From Aspidapion aeneum (Eukaryota; Arthropoda; Insecta; Coleoptera; Brentidae): 64,000 bases of DNA. This document shows positions 10,917 through 20,122 of this stretch, piece by piece; the first letter of the stretch is position 1, and every line of letters begins with the position of its first letter. The position numbers were made by a program, and so were the translations under genes. Under the pieces are notes generated by a model. That model had not been told where the DNA came from. It did not search any database and worked only from the letters and a program-made list of their open reading frames with translations. The stretch spans positions 143,526,419 through 143,590,418 of the forward strand of contig OY755038.1 of the NCBI GenBank assembly GCA_963576565.1, read 5' to 3'.

Positions 10917-10934
10917 TGGCGCCCGAGCAGGGAC
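10917..10934 (+). other. Primer-binding site, tRNA-Lys type
   Basis: TGGCGCCCGAGCAGGGAC starts 4 bp after the LTR end. It complements the 3' end of tRNA-Lys(UUU) with one mismatch, as far as I can recall that tRNA. This site is the main proof that the non-coding element is an LTR retrotransposon derivative. Confidence 0.82.
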
Positions 10935-11179
10935 TAATGTTTGCTTACATTTTAGCACAGAACAGACAGGTTATTTAAATAATTTTTTTTAAAAGATAAG
11001 GCATTAATTAGGCTTAATTCTGTAGGTTTATCATTTTAGGGAGATATTGATTTTTTTTTTCTGATCATAATCACCAAAATATGCAGGTTCCCAGTTACTG
11101 AGATATGTAGATTAACAAAAAAGGGGGCTTATAAACGGTGCCTTGCTTTAGAAATCGAAAAGTCGGACCCGTAAACAAT

Positions 11180-11840
11180 CTATGTATTTCTTTTGGTTGA
11201 GAAGTATCTAATGTTGGCAGACTTTTAGATAAGACAATTAAATCTAATTTGCAATTGCTGTATCCTAAAATGTGAAATAAAAACCGGTTTTCAGTTAAAA
11301 GGAACAAAATTTCCGCCTTAATTTTTAATATAAATATAATTTTATTATTAAAACTACAAAGTACATGCTTTATAGTCATGGTCTTTTCCGTTGAGAAGTC
11401 TTTAAAATTGTCAGACTTTATTTCTAAAAAGTTCATAAAATGCAAAACTGCAAAATATTCAATCCATATTAGGAATCATTTTTATGGAAACGTTCTTAAT
11501 TTTTATAAATTTATTGAAAAATCTTAATTAATTAAAACTGGTTTTTGGTTGAGAAGTTATAATTTAGCAAATTTATCTAAAGTAAAAATTAAAATCTTAC
11601 ACCGCAACGGTCTAAAACATATTCAGTATTTAATATCCTTTTGGTTGGGAAGGTACGAAAATTGGCAGAAGTTGCTTCCAATTTGCAGTTTTTAAAAATT
11701 GAATACAATTATGTCATTGTGCCTTTTTGGTTGAGAAGTAATTAAAATTGCCAGACTCTCTTCTAAACTGCTTAAAACTGTTTAAGTGTAAAAAAACTAG
11801 TACCGTAAGAATCGAGTCGATAGTATTTTTGGTTGAGAAA
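11180..11840 (+). repeat. Degenerate tandem array with core TTTTGGTTGAGAAG
   Basis: At least six diverged units of roughly 90-160 bp. Each carries a TTTT(T)GGTTGAGAAG core followed about 15 bp later by 'attg(g/c)cagac'. Cores lie near 11192, 11388, 11543, 11639, 11729 and 11826. No reading frame is shared by the units. The minus-strand frame over 11095-11445 is an accident of this array. Confidence 0.65.
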
Positions 11841-12052
11841 TTATTAAATTTAACAGAATTCAGTTATTTCAAATTTATTGTTTTCATGTATTGTTAAAGC
11901 GCGAGATACCTTTTTTATGTAAAAAAATATTTGAACCTAAAAAAAAGGATAAATTAATAAAATAAATGTAAGTTTTTTTCTTACTTGTTGTTTTTTATCA
12001 GTATTGTTGGAGAAATAAGAATTTAAGCCTTTGCAAAGTAAAACATCTTATT

Positions 12053-12370
12053 TCAGGTTTGCATGTACTTGCGTTTATCTGTCTGTGGCGATTTTATTTT
12101 TTCTTCTAAAACGCTTTTGTCTATAGTAGTGGGAGCTATTCTTTTCGAGAAAAAAGTTGCTCCGATTTCAAATTTTTTTATATATCTTTGCGTTTCAGAT
12201 GATTTTGAAACTTTTTTGTCGCCCGGCTGTCTGTCTGTATGACTGTCTGTCTGTAACGACCAGCACGCATAGCTCAAAAACCGCGTGCTCGATTTTAATG
12301 AGATTTGATACCTAGGCTGTGTCTTGGGTCAAGATGGTCCTATTTAAAAATAAAAAAATGCACCGAACAT
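12053..12370 (+). repeat. CTGTCTGT-rich repeat segment
   Basis: Contains CTGTCTGTCTGT runs and a 'agctcaaaaaccgcgtgctcga' type segment, followed by 'atgagatttgatacctag'. Comparable segments recur in many arthropod genomes as part of interspersed repeats. I cannot assign a family. It leads directly into the 12380 array, and the two may be one repeat. Confidence 0.4.
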
Positions 12371-12379
12371 AAGCCAAAT

Positions 12380-12935
12380 AAAATGGTGGGGGTAGATTAC
12401 AAAAATTACAGGTTATTTGAAAATATGACGTGTGTCATATCAAACGAAAGGTAATTAAGTCTGGAGATGGACAAAATAAATTCTAGCTTTTTTTTTCTGT
12501 TTAAAAAAAAAAGGTGGGGGTCAATTTTAAAAACTAGAGTTTAAGTGAAGGTATGGCATGTGTGATATCAGACAAAGGGTGGTTAAGTCTGGAGTTAGAC
12601 AAAATATATACATATATACAACATATATATATATAAATATATATATTTTTTTTTAAAGGGGGTGGGGGTAAATTTCAAAAATTAGAGTTTGGGTGAAAAT
12701 GTGGCGTGTGGGATATCAAACGAAGGGTAAATGAGTGTGGAGTTGAACAGAATATCTTTTAGCTTTAAAAAAAAAACGGTGGGGGTAAATTTCAAAAATT
12801 AGAGTTTGAGTGAACATATGGCGTGTGTAGTATCAAACGAAAGGTGGTTGAGTCTGTAGTTGAACAAAATACATTTTAGTTTTTTTTTTAAAGGTGGGGG
12901 TAGATTTCAGAAATTGAAGTTTGGGTCAAAGCATG
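12380..12935 (+). repeat. Five-unit tandem array, about 115-150 bp per unit
   Basis: Units start near 12382, 12512, 12660, 12778 and 12892. Each has GGTGGGGGTAAATTTCAAAA, a 'ttagagtttgggtgaa' part, a GTGTG(N)ATATCAAACGAAAGG core and 'ggagttgaacaaaat', then a T-rich or A-rich spacer. No coding potential is seen. Confidence 0.75.
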
Positions 12936-13009
12936 GCTTGTGTGGTAGAAAGTAATTACAAAAATTTTTTTTTCCACTAAATAATTTTTTATTATTATTA
13001 TTATTAATT

Positions 13010-14260
13010 AATAAACCGAATACCTGACGTGCCCTAAGACTACCGGACGAAACCTGACCTGAGTTGTTGGTCCTGGCTGACCTGATTTAATTTTTGATTC
13101 TATTTTTTATTTCCAAATCCTGCGTGACTCTAATTCTCCCTGATACCTACCCTGTCCTAACTCTTGATTATTAAACAATTTGTTTTTTTTTCTACCTCAC
13201 GTGACCTGACTCAAAGTAACTAAAAGTAATTACGTATTTTTTTTATTTTCACTAAACAATTTATTTTTGTAATTATTATTTTATAATCCGATTTCATAAC
13301 TGATTTGCCCTGAGATTCCCCGTCAAATCAGACCAGGCCTGACCTGACAAAAAAAATTTTTTTTTTTGGAGTTTGTTTTTTAAAAATCCTGGGTGACGTT
13401 AAATATATCTAATTGTTATCTTAGCCTAATTGTTTTTATTAATAAGCATTTTGCTTTTAATTAAAACTAGATACTGCCTCATCTTACCTTGTCGTACCTA
13501 GAAGTGACTATTGAAATGTTTTTATTTTAAAATTAATAATTTTTTTTTATACCGAACCGAACCAAACCGAACCGAACCGAACCGAACCGAACCGAACCGA
13601 ACCGAATCGAATCGAACCGAACCGAACCTGACCTAATTTTTTGGATTTTGTTTTTTTTTAAATTCTGGCGATGTTAATTTTTAATAGTAATTAAATTTTA
13701 TGGTTATATTGGACTACATTTTGCTTTTAATTAAAACTAGATACTGCCTCACCTGACCTAAATTGAAGTACTTAGAATATAAATGTTTTATTTTAAACCA
13801 AATAATTTTTTTAAAATTAATATCCGATCACTATCCGATCTAATACCTGACCTGCCCTCTGATTACCAGTCAAACCAGAGCAAGCTTGTCCTGACCTAAT
13901 ATTTTCTTGGATTTTGTTTTTTTTTTAATCTTAGGTGATGGTACTTATATCTTAAGTTATTTTGGCATAATTTTTTTTTAATGATAAACATTTTGCTTTT
14001 AATTAAATTAAGATACTGCTTCACCCGACCTGACTTTAATTAGGTGTTTAAATGTTTTATGTTAAACTAAATAATATTTTTTAACTTTAAATTATTAACC
14101 GGTTTTATACCTGACATGCTCTGAGAATACCAGTCAAACCAGACCATGCCTGATCTGACTTAGTTTATAATTTTTATTATTTTTGGCTTTTTCATTTTTG
14201 ATTCGTGTGACATGTACCTTACCATACCTGACTTACTTGACACGAATAACCGTTTTGATA
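13010..14260 (+). repeat. About 270-bp tandem array in the LARD interior
   Basis: Four or so diverged units. Each has an 'ataccgacctgccctgagattacc' type part, a CCTGACCTGA part, a T-rich part, and the conserved 'cattttgcttttaattaaaac' plus 'agatactgcctca' block. That block occurs near 13447, 13720 and 13990. One unit has been invaded by a GAACC pentamer run (13553-13628). Confidence 0.7.
13553..13628 (+). repeat. (GAACC)n pentamer run
   Basis: About fourteen near-perfect CCGAA/GAACC pentamers with GAATC variants, embedded in one unit of the 270-bp array. It sits exactly where sister units have CCTGACCTGA, so it may have expanded from a related pentamer. Confidence 0.85.
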
Positions 14261-14394
14261 TGACCTGACCTAACTGGAAAACCATGGTATTAAATTAGAA
14301 TTTTTATTAAAGCCATTTTGTAATTGGAATTGTATTTGTTATATTGACTTTAGATGGACCTAATCTTAAGTATCCGAACCTGACTTGATCTGAG

Positions 14395-14790
14395 CTAAGC
14401 TGGCCTGACATATCCGGACCTGACGTGGCATATCCGGACCTGACGTGACATACCCGGACCTGACGTGACATATCCGGACCTGACCTGACAAATCCGGCCA
14501 TGACATGGCCTAGCCGTACCGGACCTGACATGACATAATCGAACTTGACCTGACCTCGCTAGACCTGAACATATCTGGACCTGACCTAGCCGGACTTCAC
14601 TTAGTCTAGTCAATCTTGACCTGACCAGCTGGAACTGAGTTGACGTATCCGGACCTGACCTGATCTAAACCCACCTAGTTGGATTTAGCCTGACATATCC
14701 GGACCTGACGTGGAATATCCGGACCTGACCTGATGAATCCGGACCTGACCTGACCTAGCCGTAACTAACATGTCCCGACCTGATCTGGCC
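14395..14790 (+). repeat. 20-bp minisatellite, consensus CATATCCGGACCTGACGTGA
   Basis: At least five consecutive 20-bp units from about 14406, then a looser continuation in which CCTGACCTGA dimers alternate with TATCCGGA words up to the Polinton insertion point. Frames reading through it on the minus strand are low-complexity and not genes. Confidence 0.78.
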
Positions 14791-14818
14791 TAATGGGAAC
14801 TGTTTCCGTACCGGAGTA

Positions 14819-15303
14819 AGTAGTGTAGTAGTGGAGGTTCTAAATAAATTGGTAACAAGCCATCCACTTCTCCGAAGTGGATGACCTGCTGCTGAAGAAG
14901 TGAACTTGGTATGACCTTGGGGCTAAAAGAAGTGTGCAAGAAGCTGTCAGCAATGACGTAACAACCAGAGGCTGTTGAAAGGCCCTAATGAGTTAGGTGC
15001 CAGCGAGAGAGTAAGTAAAATGAGGTGGTTTTTTTAGTAAGCTAGCTACTTCACTAGCTTCGCCTGGTCTAGGTAAGGCCTTAGCTGTTGAAAGGCCCTA
15101 TTGGCAATGAGTTAGGTGCCAGCCAGTAAGATAGCCACTTCACTCGCTTAGCCTGGGCTAGGTAAGTCCTAATGTGAAAAAGGCCTTAGCTAGGTAATTG
15201 TTGGTTAAAAAATAAAATAATTTCTAGAAATATTTGTTAAAATTAATCGGGATAGCCTGTTATTTTCTCTGTGTGTTAAAAAATAAAATAATTTTTAAAA
15301 ATA
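14819..15303 (+). repeat. Left terminal inverted repeat of the Polinton
   Basis: About 485 bp. The outer end reads AGTAGTGTAGTAGTGGAGG, with eight more bases than the right end (AGTAGTGGAGG), as if the terminal AGTAGTG had been duplicated. Inside are two related units of about 110 bp (from 14969 and 15083) that share 'ctgttgaaaggccct', 'gagttaggtgccagc' and 'cctgg.ctaggtaag'. A 73-bp AT-rich unit follows, repeated once more just inside the TIR. Confidence 0.93.
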
Positions 15304-15487
15304 TTTGTTTAAATTAATCAGGATTGTCTGTGTATCTCTTATCATTGTTTATGCAGTTATAGGATAACCTTATGACCCGCACACGTTCCTATTTTATCTA
15401 ATACAGCTGGTTATTTATGCTATACAGGATGTCTCAAAGTAAATAATTCTTAAATAAAAACTAAAAGTATGTTTTAATTATATATTT

Positions 15488-15808
15488 TTATTCATATATA
15501 TCATATAAACGACACTCATCTCGACCATCAAATTTAAAAATAATTGATTGAAGATGTTTTTTCACGTCATAGTTTGGATATATTTTTGTATATTCCAGCG
15601 CTGCCTCTGTTAATTTACGTTTCCATATTTTAGGTAATAATGGGTATAATGTTGGTAGTTTTTCCTCAATGATGTACCTGCATGAATCAAACCCAAAATA
15701 TATCCATTCTGCTAACCATTTATAAATATTTTCATAACTTTTCTCTTCTAAAAGTCCTCCTAGCTCAAAGTCAATTTTAGTTGACCAATAATTATTTTGA
15801 AAGTCCAT
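15488..15808 (-). CDS. Hypothetical Polinton protein, 106 aa
   Basis: Open frame with an ATG start (15806-15808), product MDFQNNYWSTK...RLYDIYE. It is rich in aromatic and acidic residues and has no zinc or membrane motif that I can see. I do not recognise the family. Its ATG lies one base after the stop of the zinc-ribbon frame upstream (TAAGATG), so reinitiation or readthrough is possible. The same bases read CA|GTAAGA, the donor type used by the two spliced genes of this element. An alternative is therefore that the two frames are exons of one gene. It is the leftmost gene inside the TIR. Confidence 0.55.
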   Translation of the reverse strand: MDFQNNYWSTKIDFELGGLLEEKSYENIYKWLAEWIYFGFDSCRYIIEEKLPTLYPLLPKIWKRKLTEAALEYTKIYPNYDVKKHLQSIIFKFDGRDECRLYDIYE

Positions 15809-15809
15809 C

Positions 15810-16019
15810 TTACTGTGTTCTGAATTTTAATTTACCACGTCTCGTTGTTGTATTTCGGAAAATATTTCCTTGGTTTTTTCCTGGACTTGTATTTCTACAA
15901 ATATCACACAAATATGAAGCAATTTTGTTGCCTGTGCTTATTTTAACTATGTCTACTCTTCCACATTTATCACAGCGAAAATTATGATAAATTGGTGGTG
16001 GTTGGGAACATTTTCTCAT
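15810..16019 (-). CDS. Small zinc-ribbon-like Polinton protein
   Basis: About 69 aa from the ATG at 16019 (a GTG 33 bases upstream would extend it by 11 residues). Two CxxC knuckles, CDKC and CDIC, lie about 25 residues apart with KISTGNK between them, a layout typical of a small zinc ribbon. The C-terminus is basic (TTTRRGKLKFR). Function is unknown; nucleic-acid or protein binding is inference. The stop is followed almost directly by the ATG of the 106-aa frame. Confidence 0.5.
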   Translation of the reverse strand: MRKCSQPPPIYHNFRCDKCGRVDIVKISTGNKIASYLCDICRNTSPGKNQGNIFRNTTTRRGKLKFRTQ

Positions 16020-16205
16020 TTCACACGCACAACCTATCGCTACGACAGACACAGTAAAACTGATTTATCTAAAATTGTAGATGTAGATAAAGGATTATTT
16101 CATCTATGCTAAAACTATCGAACCTACTGCGTTGGTTATTTTATAGTCAACCGTTGAACAGTGTAGATCATCAAAACTTAGTGTTTTTGTTTTCAACCAA
16201 ATACA

Positions 16206-16378
16206 ATGTTACCAACCTATGACTGGATTAAACCAAGAATAAAAAACCCCGTTGCATCTATTGTACCAAAGGAAATCCACATCGACCTGCTGATTGGATT
16301 GTAACAAAACACAGCTCTTGTGAACAGAAGAAAAACGAAGAAGTTAAGAAATATATTCAACAAGGCTATCGAGGTTAA
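16206..16378 (+). pseudogene. Small CxxC protein with a frameshift
   Basis: The ATG at 16206 opens MLPTYDWIKPR, then the sensible reading shifts frame near 16235 into KKPRCIYCTKGNPHRPADW...YIQQGYRG, ending TAA at 16376-16378. The second part has a CIYC pair and a later H/C pair, suggesting a single small zinc site. The motif CTGCGTTGGTTATTTT lies about 80 bp upstream. I do not recognise the family. Support is limited to the plausible combined reading and position in a gene-dense element. Confidence 0.4.
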
Positions 16379-16476
16379 AAAGAAGTATCAAAGGTCAAAG
16401 GTTACTTTTATTTCAACCTATAAATAGAGGGATTTATAAGTTGAAACTCTTACTTTCAGAAAGAACGCTTTTAAAG

Positions 16477-17001
16477 ATGGTTGAAAATAATAGTATTAAT
16501 AAAGTGTGGGATGAGATCTCTGCGTCACCAGTTATTACAGAGGACTTTATTGGATGGATTTGTGACCATGTGAACTGGGAAGTAATTTGTCGCAAACAAA
16601 GATTATCTGATATGTTTATGGCGACCTATATTAATAAGATGCATTGGCCCAATGTGTCTAGATATCAAAATTTAAGCGAAGCGTTTATGCATATGTTTAA
16701 AAGCGAACTCTATTGGCCTTTTCTTTGTCGTTATCACCGGATGTCTAAAAATTTTATAAGAGAAAATGAATGGCGCATCGACTGGGAATACTTATTAAAG
16801 TATCAAACACATCTCTCTCCAGAGTTTTTTGAAGAGATGCGTCAGAAACATATGAAACCAGAAGAGGGGAGAATTTATGAAGATGAGCAAATGGAAGAGT
16901 CAACTAATATTCGAAATGGGAAGAAACAGTTAAATGGTACTTCAAAGCTGTATAATAACCCATCAAATTTTAGAATATCATCAATGGGTGGCTCATTTTA
17001 G
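16477..17001 (+). CDS. Protein with repeated W..(I/V/L)...Q.LS..F units
   Basis: 174 aa from the ATG at 16477; an in-frame TTG 36 bases upstream is less likely. A TATAAATAG box lies about 50 bp upstream. The central part has four units of about 22-25 residues (VNWEVICRKQRLSDMF, MHWPNVSRYQNLSEAF, LYWPFLCRYHRMSKNF, IDWEYLLKYQTHLSPEF) followed by an acidic, low-complexity tail. Units of this kind (W..IS..Q.LSE.FI) are known from large DNA viruses of eukaryotes. Function is unknown; a protein-protein interaction array is the natural guess. The frame is intact. Confidence 0.72.
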   Translation: MVENNSINKVWDEISASPVITEDFIGWICDHVNWEVICRKQRLSDMFMATYINKMHWPNVSRYQNLSEAFMHMFKSELYWPFLCRYHRMSKNFIRENEWRIDWEYLLKYQTHLSPEFFEEMRQKHMKPEEGRIYEDEQMEESTNIRNGKKQLNGTSKLYNNPSNFRISSMGGSF

Positions 17002-17131
17002 TTATTTAGTAACTGCTATAATTAGAGGATGGTTGTTCCCATTAAATATTTATTCTAAATGTAATTATATTTTAAGAAAATTAGTAAATAAAATACACCA
17101 ATAAGTTTTATATGTTTCTCTTTATTTAGTA

Positions 17132-18067
17132 CTAAGCAACATTACTTTTATCTATCCAGCTATTATGTTTATTATCAAATCCTAACCACTTTACAAACAC
17201 CTTATTTTTGACACGTTTTAAAATTTTTTCTACTAAATATATATCAGAATATTTTACTTTTTGCAGCTGAAGTTCATAGAATCCTCCCTTAATTTCATTT
17301 TTACTAGCATCCTCCAATAGTTATGTTACTGGGTTAGTGAGCTGAATTTTCTTAACAGTAAAAATTTCAGTAGACCAATTTGGCATGTATTTCTTATCAA
17401 ACACACCTCGTAGTTTTGAAATTCGAACATGGTCACCAACCTTGTGTTTTGGTTTAAATGTCATCTTTATATGATTATAGACCGTTTTGAGCAATAGTTT
17501 TTCATGTTTTTGTCGCACCTCTGAGGGTTTCATCCCTATAGTTCGATGTTTCCGATTGTTATAAATTTGAACAATCTTTGGTAGGATACCATACCATTTG
17601 TAAGATCCTTGATAGTTAAATTCTTTCCACATTAGGTTTTTAAGGGTTCGGTTTACCCTCTCAACAATTTGAGCCTTTTTTTCACTAAATGAACTATAGT
17701 GTTTGACCTTATATTTTTTCAACAGTTTTTCTATAGTCGAATTGTAAAACTCTTTCCCATGATCGGTTTGAAGATGAAGTGGTACCTGCTCCTTAAGCAC
17801 TTTTTCTATAGCTTTCGACACTTCTTCCCCAGTTTTTGTTTTTAATGGATAGGCCCAAACGTATTTCGAGAAACAGTTAATAACCACTAAAATGTATTTA
17901 AAACCTTTGTTTTCGTTTGCGTACGGTATCATCTCCACAAGATCTGCTTGAAATAGATCATTTAGTAATTTCACAATCACTCTACGTCGTAAAAAATTAA
18001 TTCTAGCCGGTTTGTGTATTTCATTAACTACTTGTTGCTTAACATCTGTAATAAAATTATTAACCAT
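17132..18067 (-). pseudogene. INT: Polinton integrase with C-terminal chromodomain, one in-frame stop
   Basis: DDE-type integrase for insertion of the element. The start is taken as the ATG at 18067 (product MVNNFITDVKQQ). Catalytic motifs: FQADLVEM, LQTDHGKEF and QIVERVNRT. A GVFDKKYMPNWSTEIF linker leads to a chromodomain at the C-terminus (YLVEKILKR...VFVKWLGFDNKHNSWID). A TAA at 17321-17323, in the same frame, falls right after TNPVT, between core and chromodomain; family logic suggests it replaced a Tyr codon. Without the stop the protein would be about 311 residues. The truncated form would keep the catalytic core but lose the chromodomain. Confidence 0.9.
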
Positions 18068-18074
18068 CTCTGTT

Positions 18075-19286
18075 CTAAATAATATTGGCTTCTTGCAGCT
18101 CCTCAACTATAGAGTAGATTTCGTTTGTGTGACCTGTGTTGCCAGCTGTCTGAGATGCTAATAATAAACGTAACCATTCTACAAGTTCATTGGGATTATC
18201 CCAGTACACGTACTCTATAGGACTATCGGAGTACTCCATCTCCTCCTCTAGATTTCCACCTTTATATATGTCACTAAACAGTTTCTTAAATTTGGTTGAG
18301 TAGCTATCGGTTATCACATCTCCAGAGGCCTTATGATGTTTTCTGTTTGCATAAGTGTGTTCAATAATGTCTCGAAAGGCGTCTGCGTCATCTTGGGTGT
18401 ACTTTGTAGGCATATTTTTTCGAAAGAGTAATTTGTACAAACCATGTGTACCTTTATAGCGTTTACCTTTTATAATTAAATCAGCTCCATCAAAATCAAT
18501 TTTCGAATCACCAATATAAAAATTGTCAATATCATCTCGCCTTACACGAAACTTGGAAAAATAATTTTGTGAGTCAGAAGGCACGGTGGATGGATCATCT
18601 AAAAATTCTTTAATATAGCTTGCAAGTGATGGATGAAACTGACTGTAGTAGTCATTCTCAGATTTATTCATCAAGTTTCTAAGTCGTCCGTTTTCAAACT
18701 CTTCTTGCTTTTTGGCCTCATTCTGTGTAAAGTTCTCTGCTGCATCTTTTAACACTGCTTTTCTCAAAAAGTAACCACTTGTGGTGGGCTTATTTAGTTT
18801 TTTAGCACTTAAAGAAAAATTTAATTTTCGTTTAGCTCTCTTTTCGGTTGTCGGTGTTGTAGGATTTGGATTTCGAGGAGTTGACTGGAATAAGTCTTGC
18901 ATGTAAACATTTGGTTCATGCATATGTTTTTCATCTTCTTCTGCACTGTTATTATCAAAATTCTTATGAAAAATCGATGAAGTTTGCAGATCTTCAAGTT
19001 CTTCCTGTTTTTCTTGTTGTTGTTTTTCGTTTTCTTGCTTGATTTTTTGAGGAGTTGTCAATCTGGGTGATAATGAAGGTATATTGACCAGTTTCGGAGA
19101 CTTTTTATCGGTTAAACTAGATTCAATATTTTCCAAGTGTTTTGTAATGGGTTGAAATAGGTTAGCCTGTGAAATCTGACCCTGTTTTAACAAATTTAAT
19201 TTCTCACGTATTATTTTTCTTTTAGAAATTAATTGTTTCTTTAAGTTTTTTTCACCACTAACCATTTTTATGTTTTCATCTGACAT
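18075..19286 (-). CDS. DUF8207-like Polinton protein, 403 aa
   Basis: Intact frame from ATG 19286 to the stop at 18075. The N-terminal 170 residues are low-complexity, with coiled-coil potential (KQENEKQQQEKQEELEDL), a TP-rich stretch and basic clusters. A folded C-terminal domain of about 150 residues contains IGDSKIDFDGADLIIKGKRYKGTHGLYKLLF. I associate this pattern with the DUF8207 family found in arthropod Mavericks, from memory and not checked. It ends 7 bp before the integrase ATG on the same strand, so they may share a transcript. Role unknown. Confidence 0.75.
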   Translation of the reverse strand: MSDENIKMVSGEKNLKKQLISKRKIIREKLNLLKQGQISQANLFQPITKHLENIESSLTDKKSPKLVNIPSLSPRLTTPQKIKQENEKQQQEKQEELEDLQTSSIFHKNFDNNSAEEDEKHMHEPNVYMQDLFQSTPRNPNPTTPTTEKRAKRKLNFSLSAKKLNKPTTSGYFLRKAVLKDAAENFTQNEAKKQEEFENGRLRNLMNKSENDYYSQFHPSLASYIKEFLDDPSTVPSDSQNYFSKFRVRRDDIDNFYIGDSKIDFDGADLIIKGKRYKGTHGLYKLLFRKNMPTKYTQDDADAFRDIIEHTYANRKHHKASGDVITDSYSTKFKKLFSDIYKGGNLEEEMEYSDSPIEYVYWDNPNELVEWLRLLLASQTAGNTGHTNEIYSIVEELQEANII

Positions 19287-19346
19287 TTTTATCTATGTTA
19301 TCTCTACAGGTGCGTTATAACTATTAACACTAAGAAGTATTTGAAT

Positions 19347-20030
19347 CTAAAGATATATAAAGTTATCAAAACGATACCGATATCTTCCCTTATCAATATC
19401 ACAATCTTTAAAAATTGTCAAAAAATCATACGGTTTTTTCCAGCAGTATGCACACATCTTTTGAAATTCATCAAATGTCATATCAGTGCCAATATGGTTG
19501 GTGTATATATGTTATACATTTAGTAAATCTTGTTTGAATAAAATTAAAACGTTGGCATTGTCTCTTATTAAATGTTTAGGTATTTTTGCATATGTTTGAG
19601 AGAGATAGAAACTGTCAATATTATTATGTCGACCCATACTAAAGTAGTCACGCATCACATCATGTTTATCGCAGGCTACGTCATCAAATATGAAAATGGA
19701 AAACGGATTTGCTTCTGATGGAGGAATTATATTTTCGCCACTGTTGTAAGCATAGTACCCTATTTCTTTAATGGGTTTTAATAGATTCTCTAAATATAAA
19801 TACTTTGGCTGGTATAGACTTTTTGAATACACATACACATTTTTAAACTTTAAACCGTTTGAATGTTCCAAAAGGCTCAATATAAGGTTGGTTTTTCCAC
19901 AGTTTGATGGGCCCACAATAAGACATCTAATAGATGATGGAAACAGGAAACCATGTCTTGATGTAGTACTTGCATTAATATCATGGTTTTTAACTTCTAA
20001 ACGCACTTTTTGTTTAACAATCTTTTTCAT
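19347..20030 (-). pseudogene. ATP: FtsK/HerA-type genome-packaging ATPase, one in-frame stop
   Basis: A32-like ATPase that would pump DNA into capsids. The frame starts at ATG 20030. Walker A is GPSNCGKTN, Walker B is FSIFIFDDVAC, and a SQTYAKIPKHLIRDN sensor segment follows. A TAA at 19512-19514 cuts the frame after FKQDLLNV. The same frame then continues for 54 residues to the TAG at 19347-19349 with the expected family C-terminus (aspartate- and tyrosine-rich, ending KGRYRYRFDNF). The full length would be about 227 aa. It is divergently arranged with the PLA2/protease gene (20123), sharing a 92-bp intergenic region with TATAAAA-like boxes. Confidence 0.9.
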
Positions 20031-20122
20031 TTTCTATAGAAATATTATGTCAACTTAACACTGTTGAACTGGTAATGTATAAAAAAAGACCCTGGTTTTT
20101 ATTTAGTCTTAAGTGAAACGCT

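Noticed and set aside
10917..10934. Retrovirus, suggested by the HIV-like tRNA-Lys primer site
   Set aside because: tRNA-Lys priming is common in LTR retrotransposons; no gag, pol or env of retroviral type is present in this element.
11095..11445. 116-codon minus-strand frame
   Set aside because: Overlaps the TTTTGGTTGAGAAG array, no homology that I recognise, AT-rich codon noise.
14307..14613. Minus-strand frames of 72-74 codons rich in SGPVRLG-like repeats
   Set aside because: Generated by the 20-bp minisatellite.
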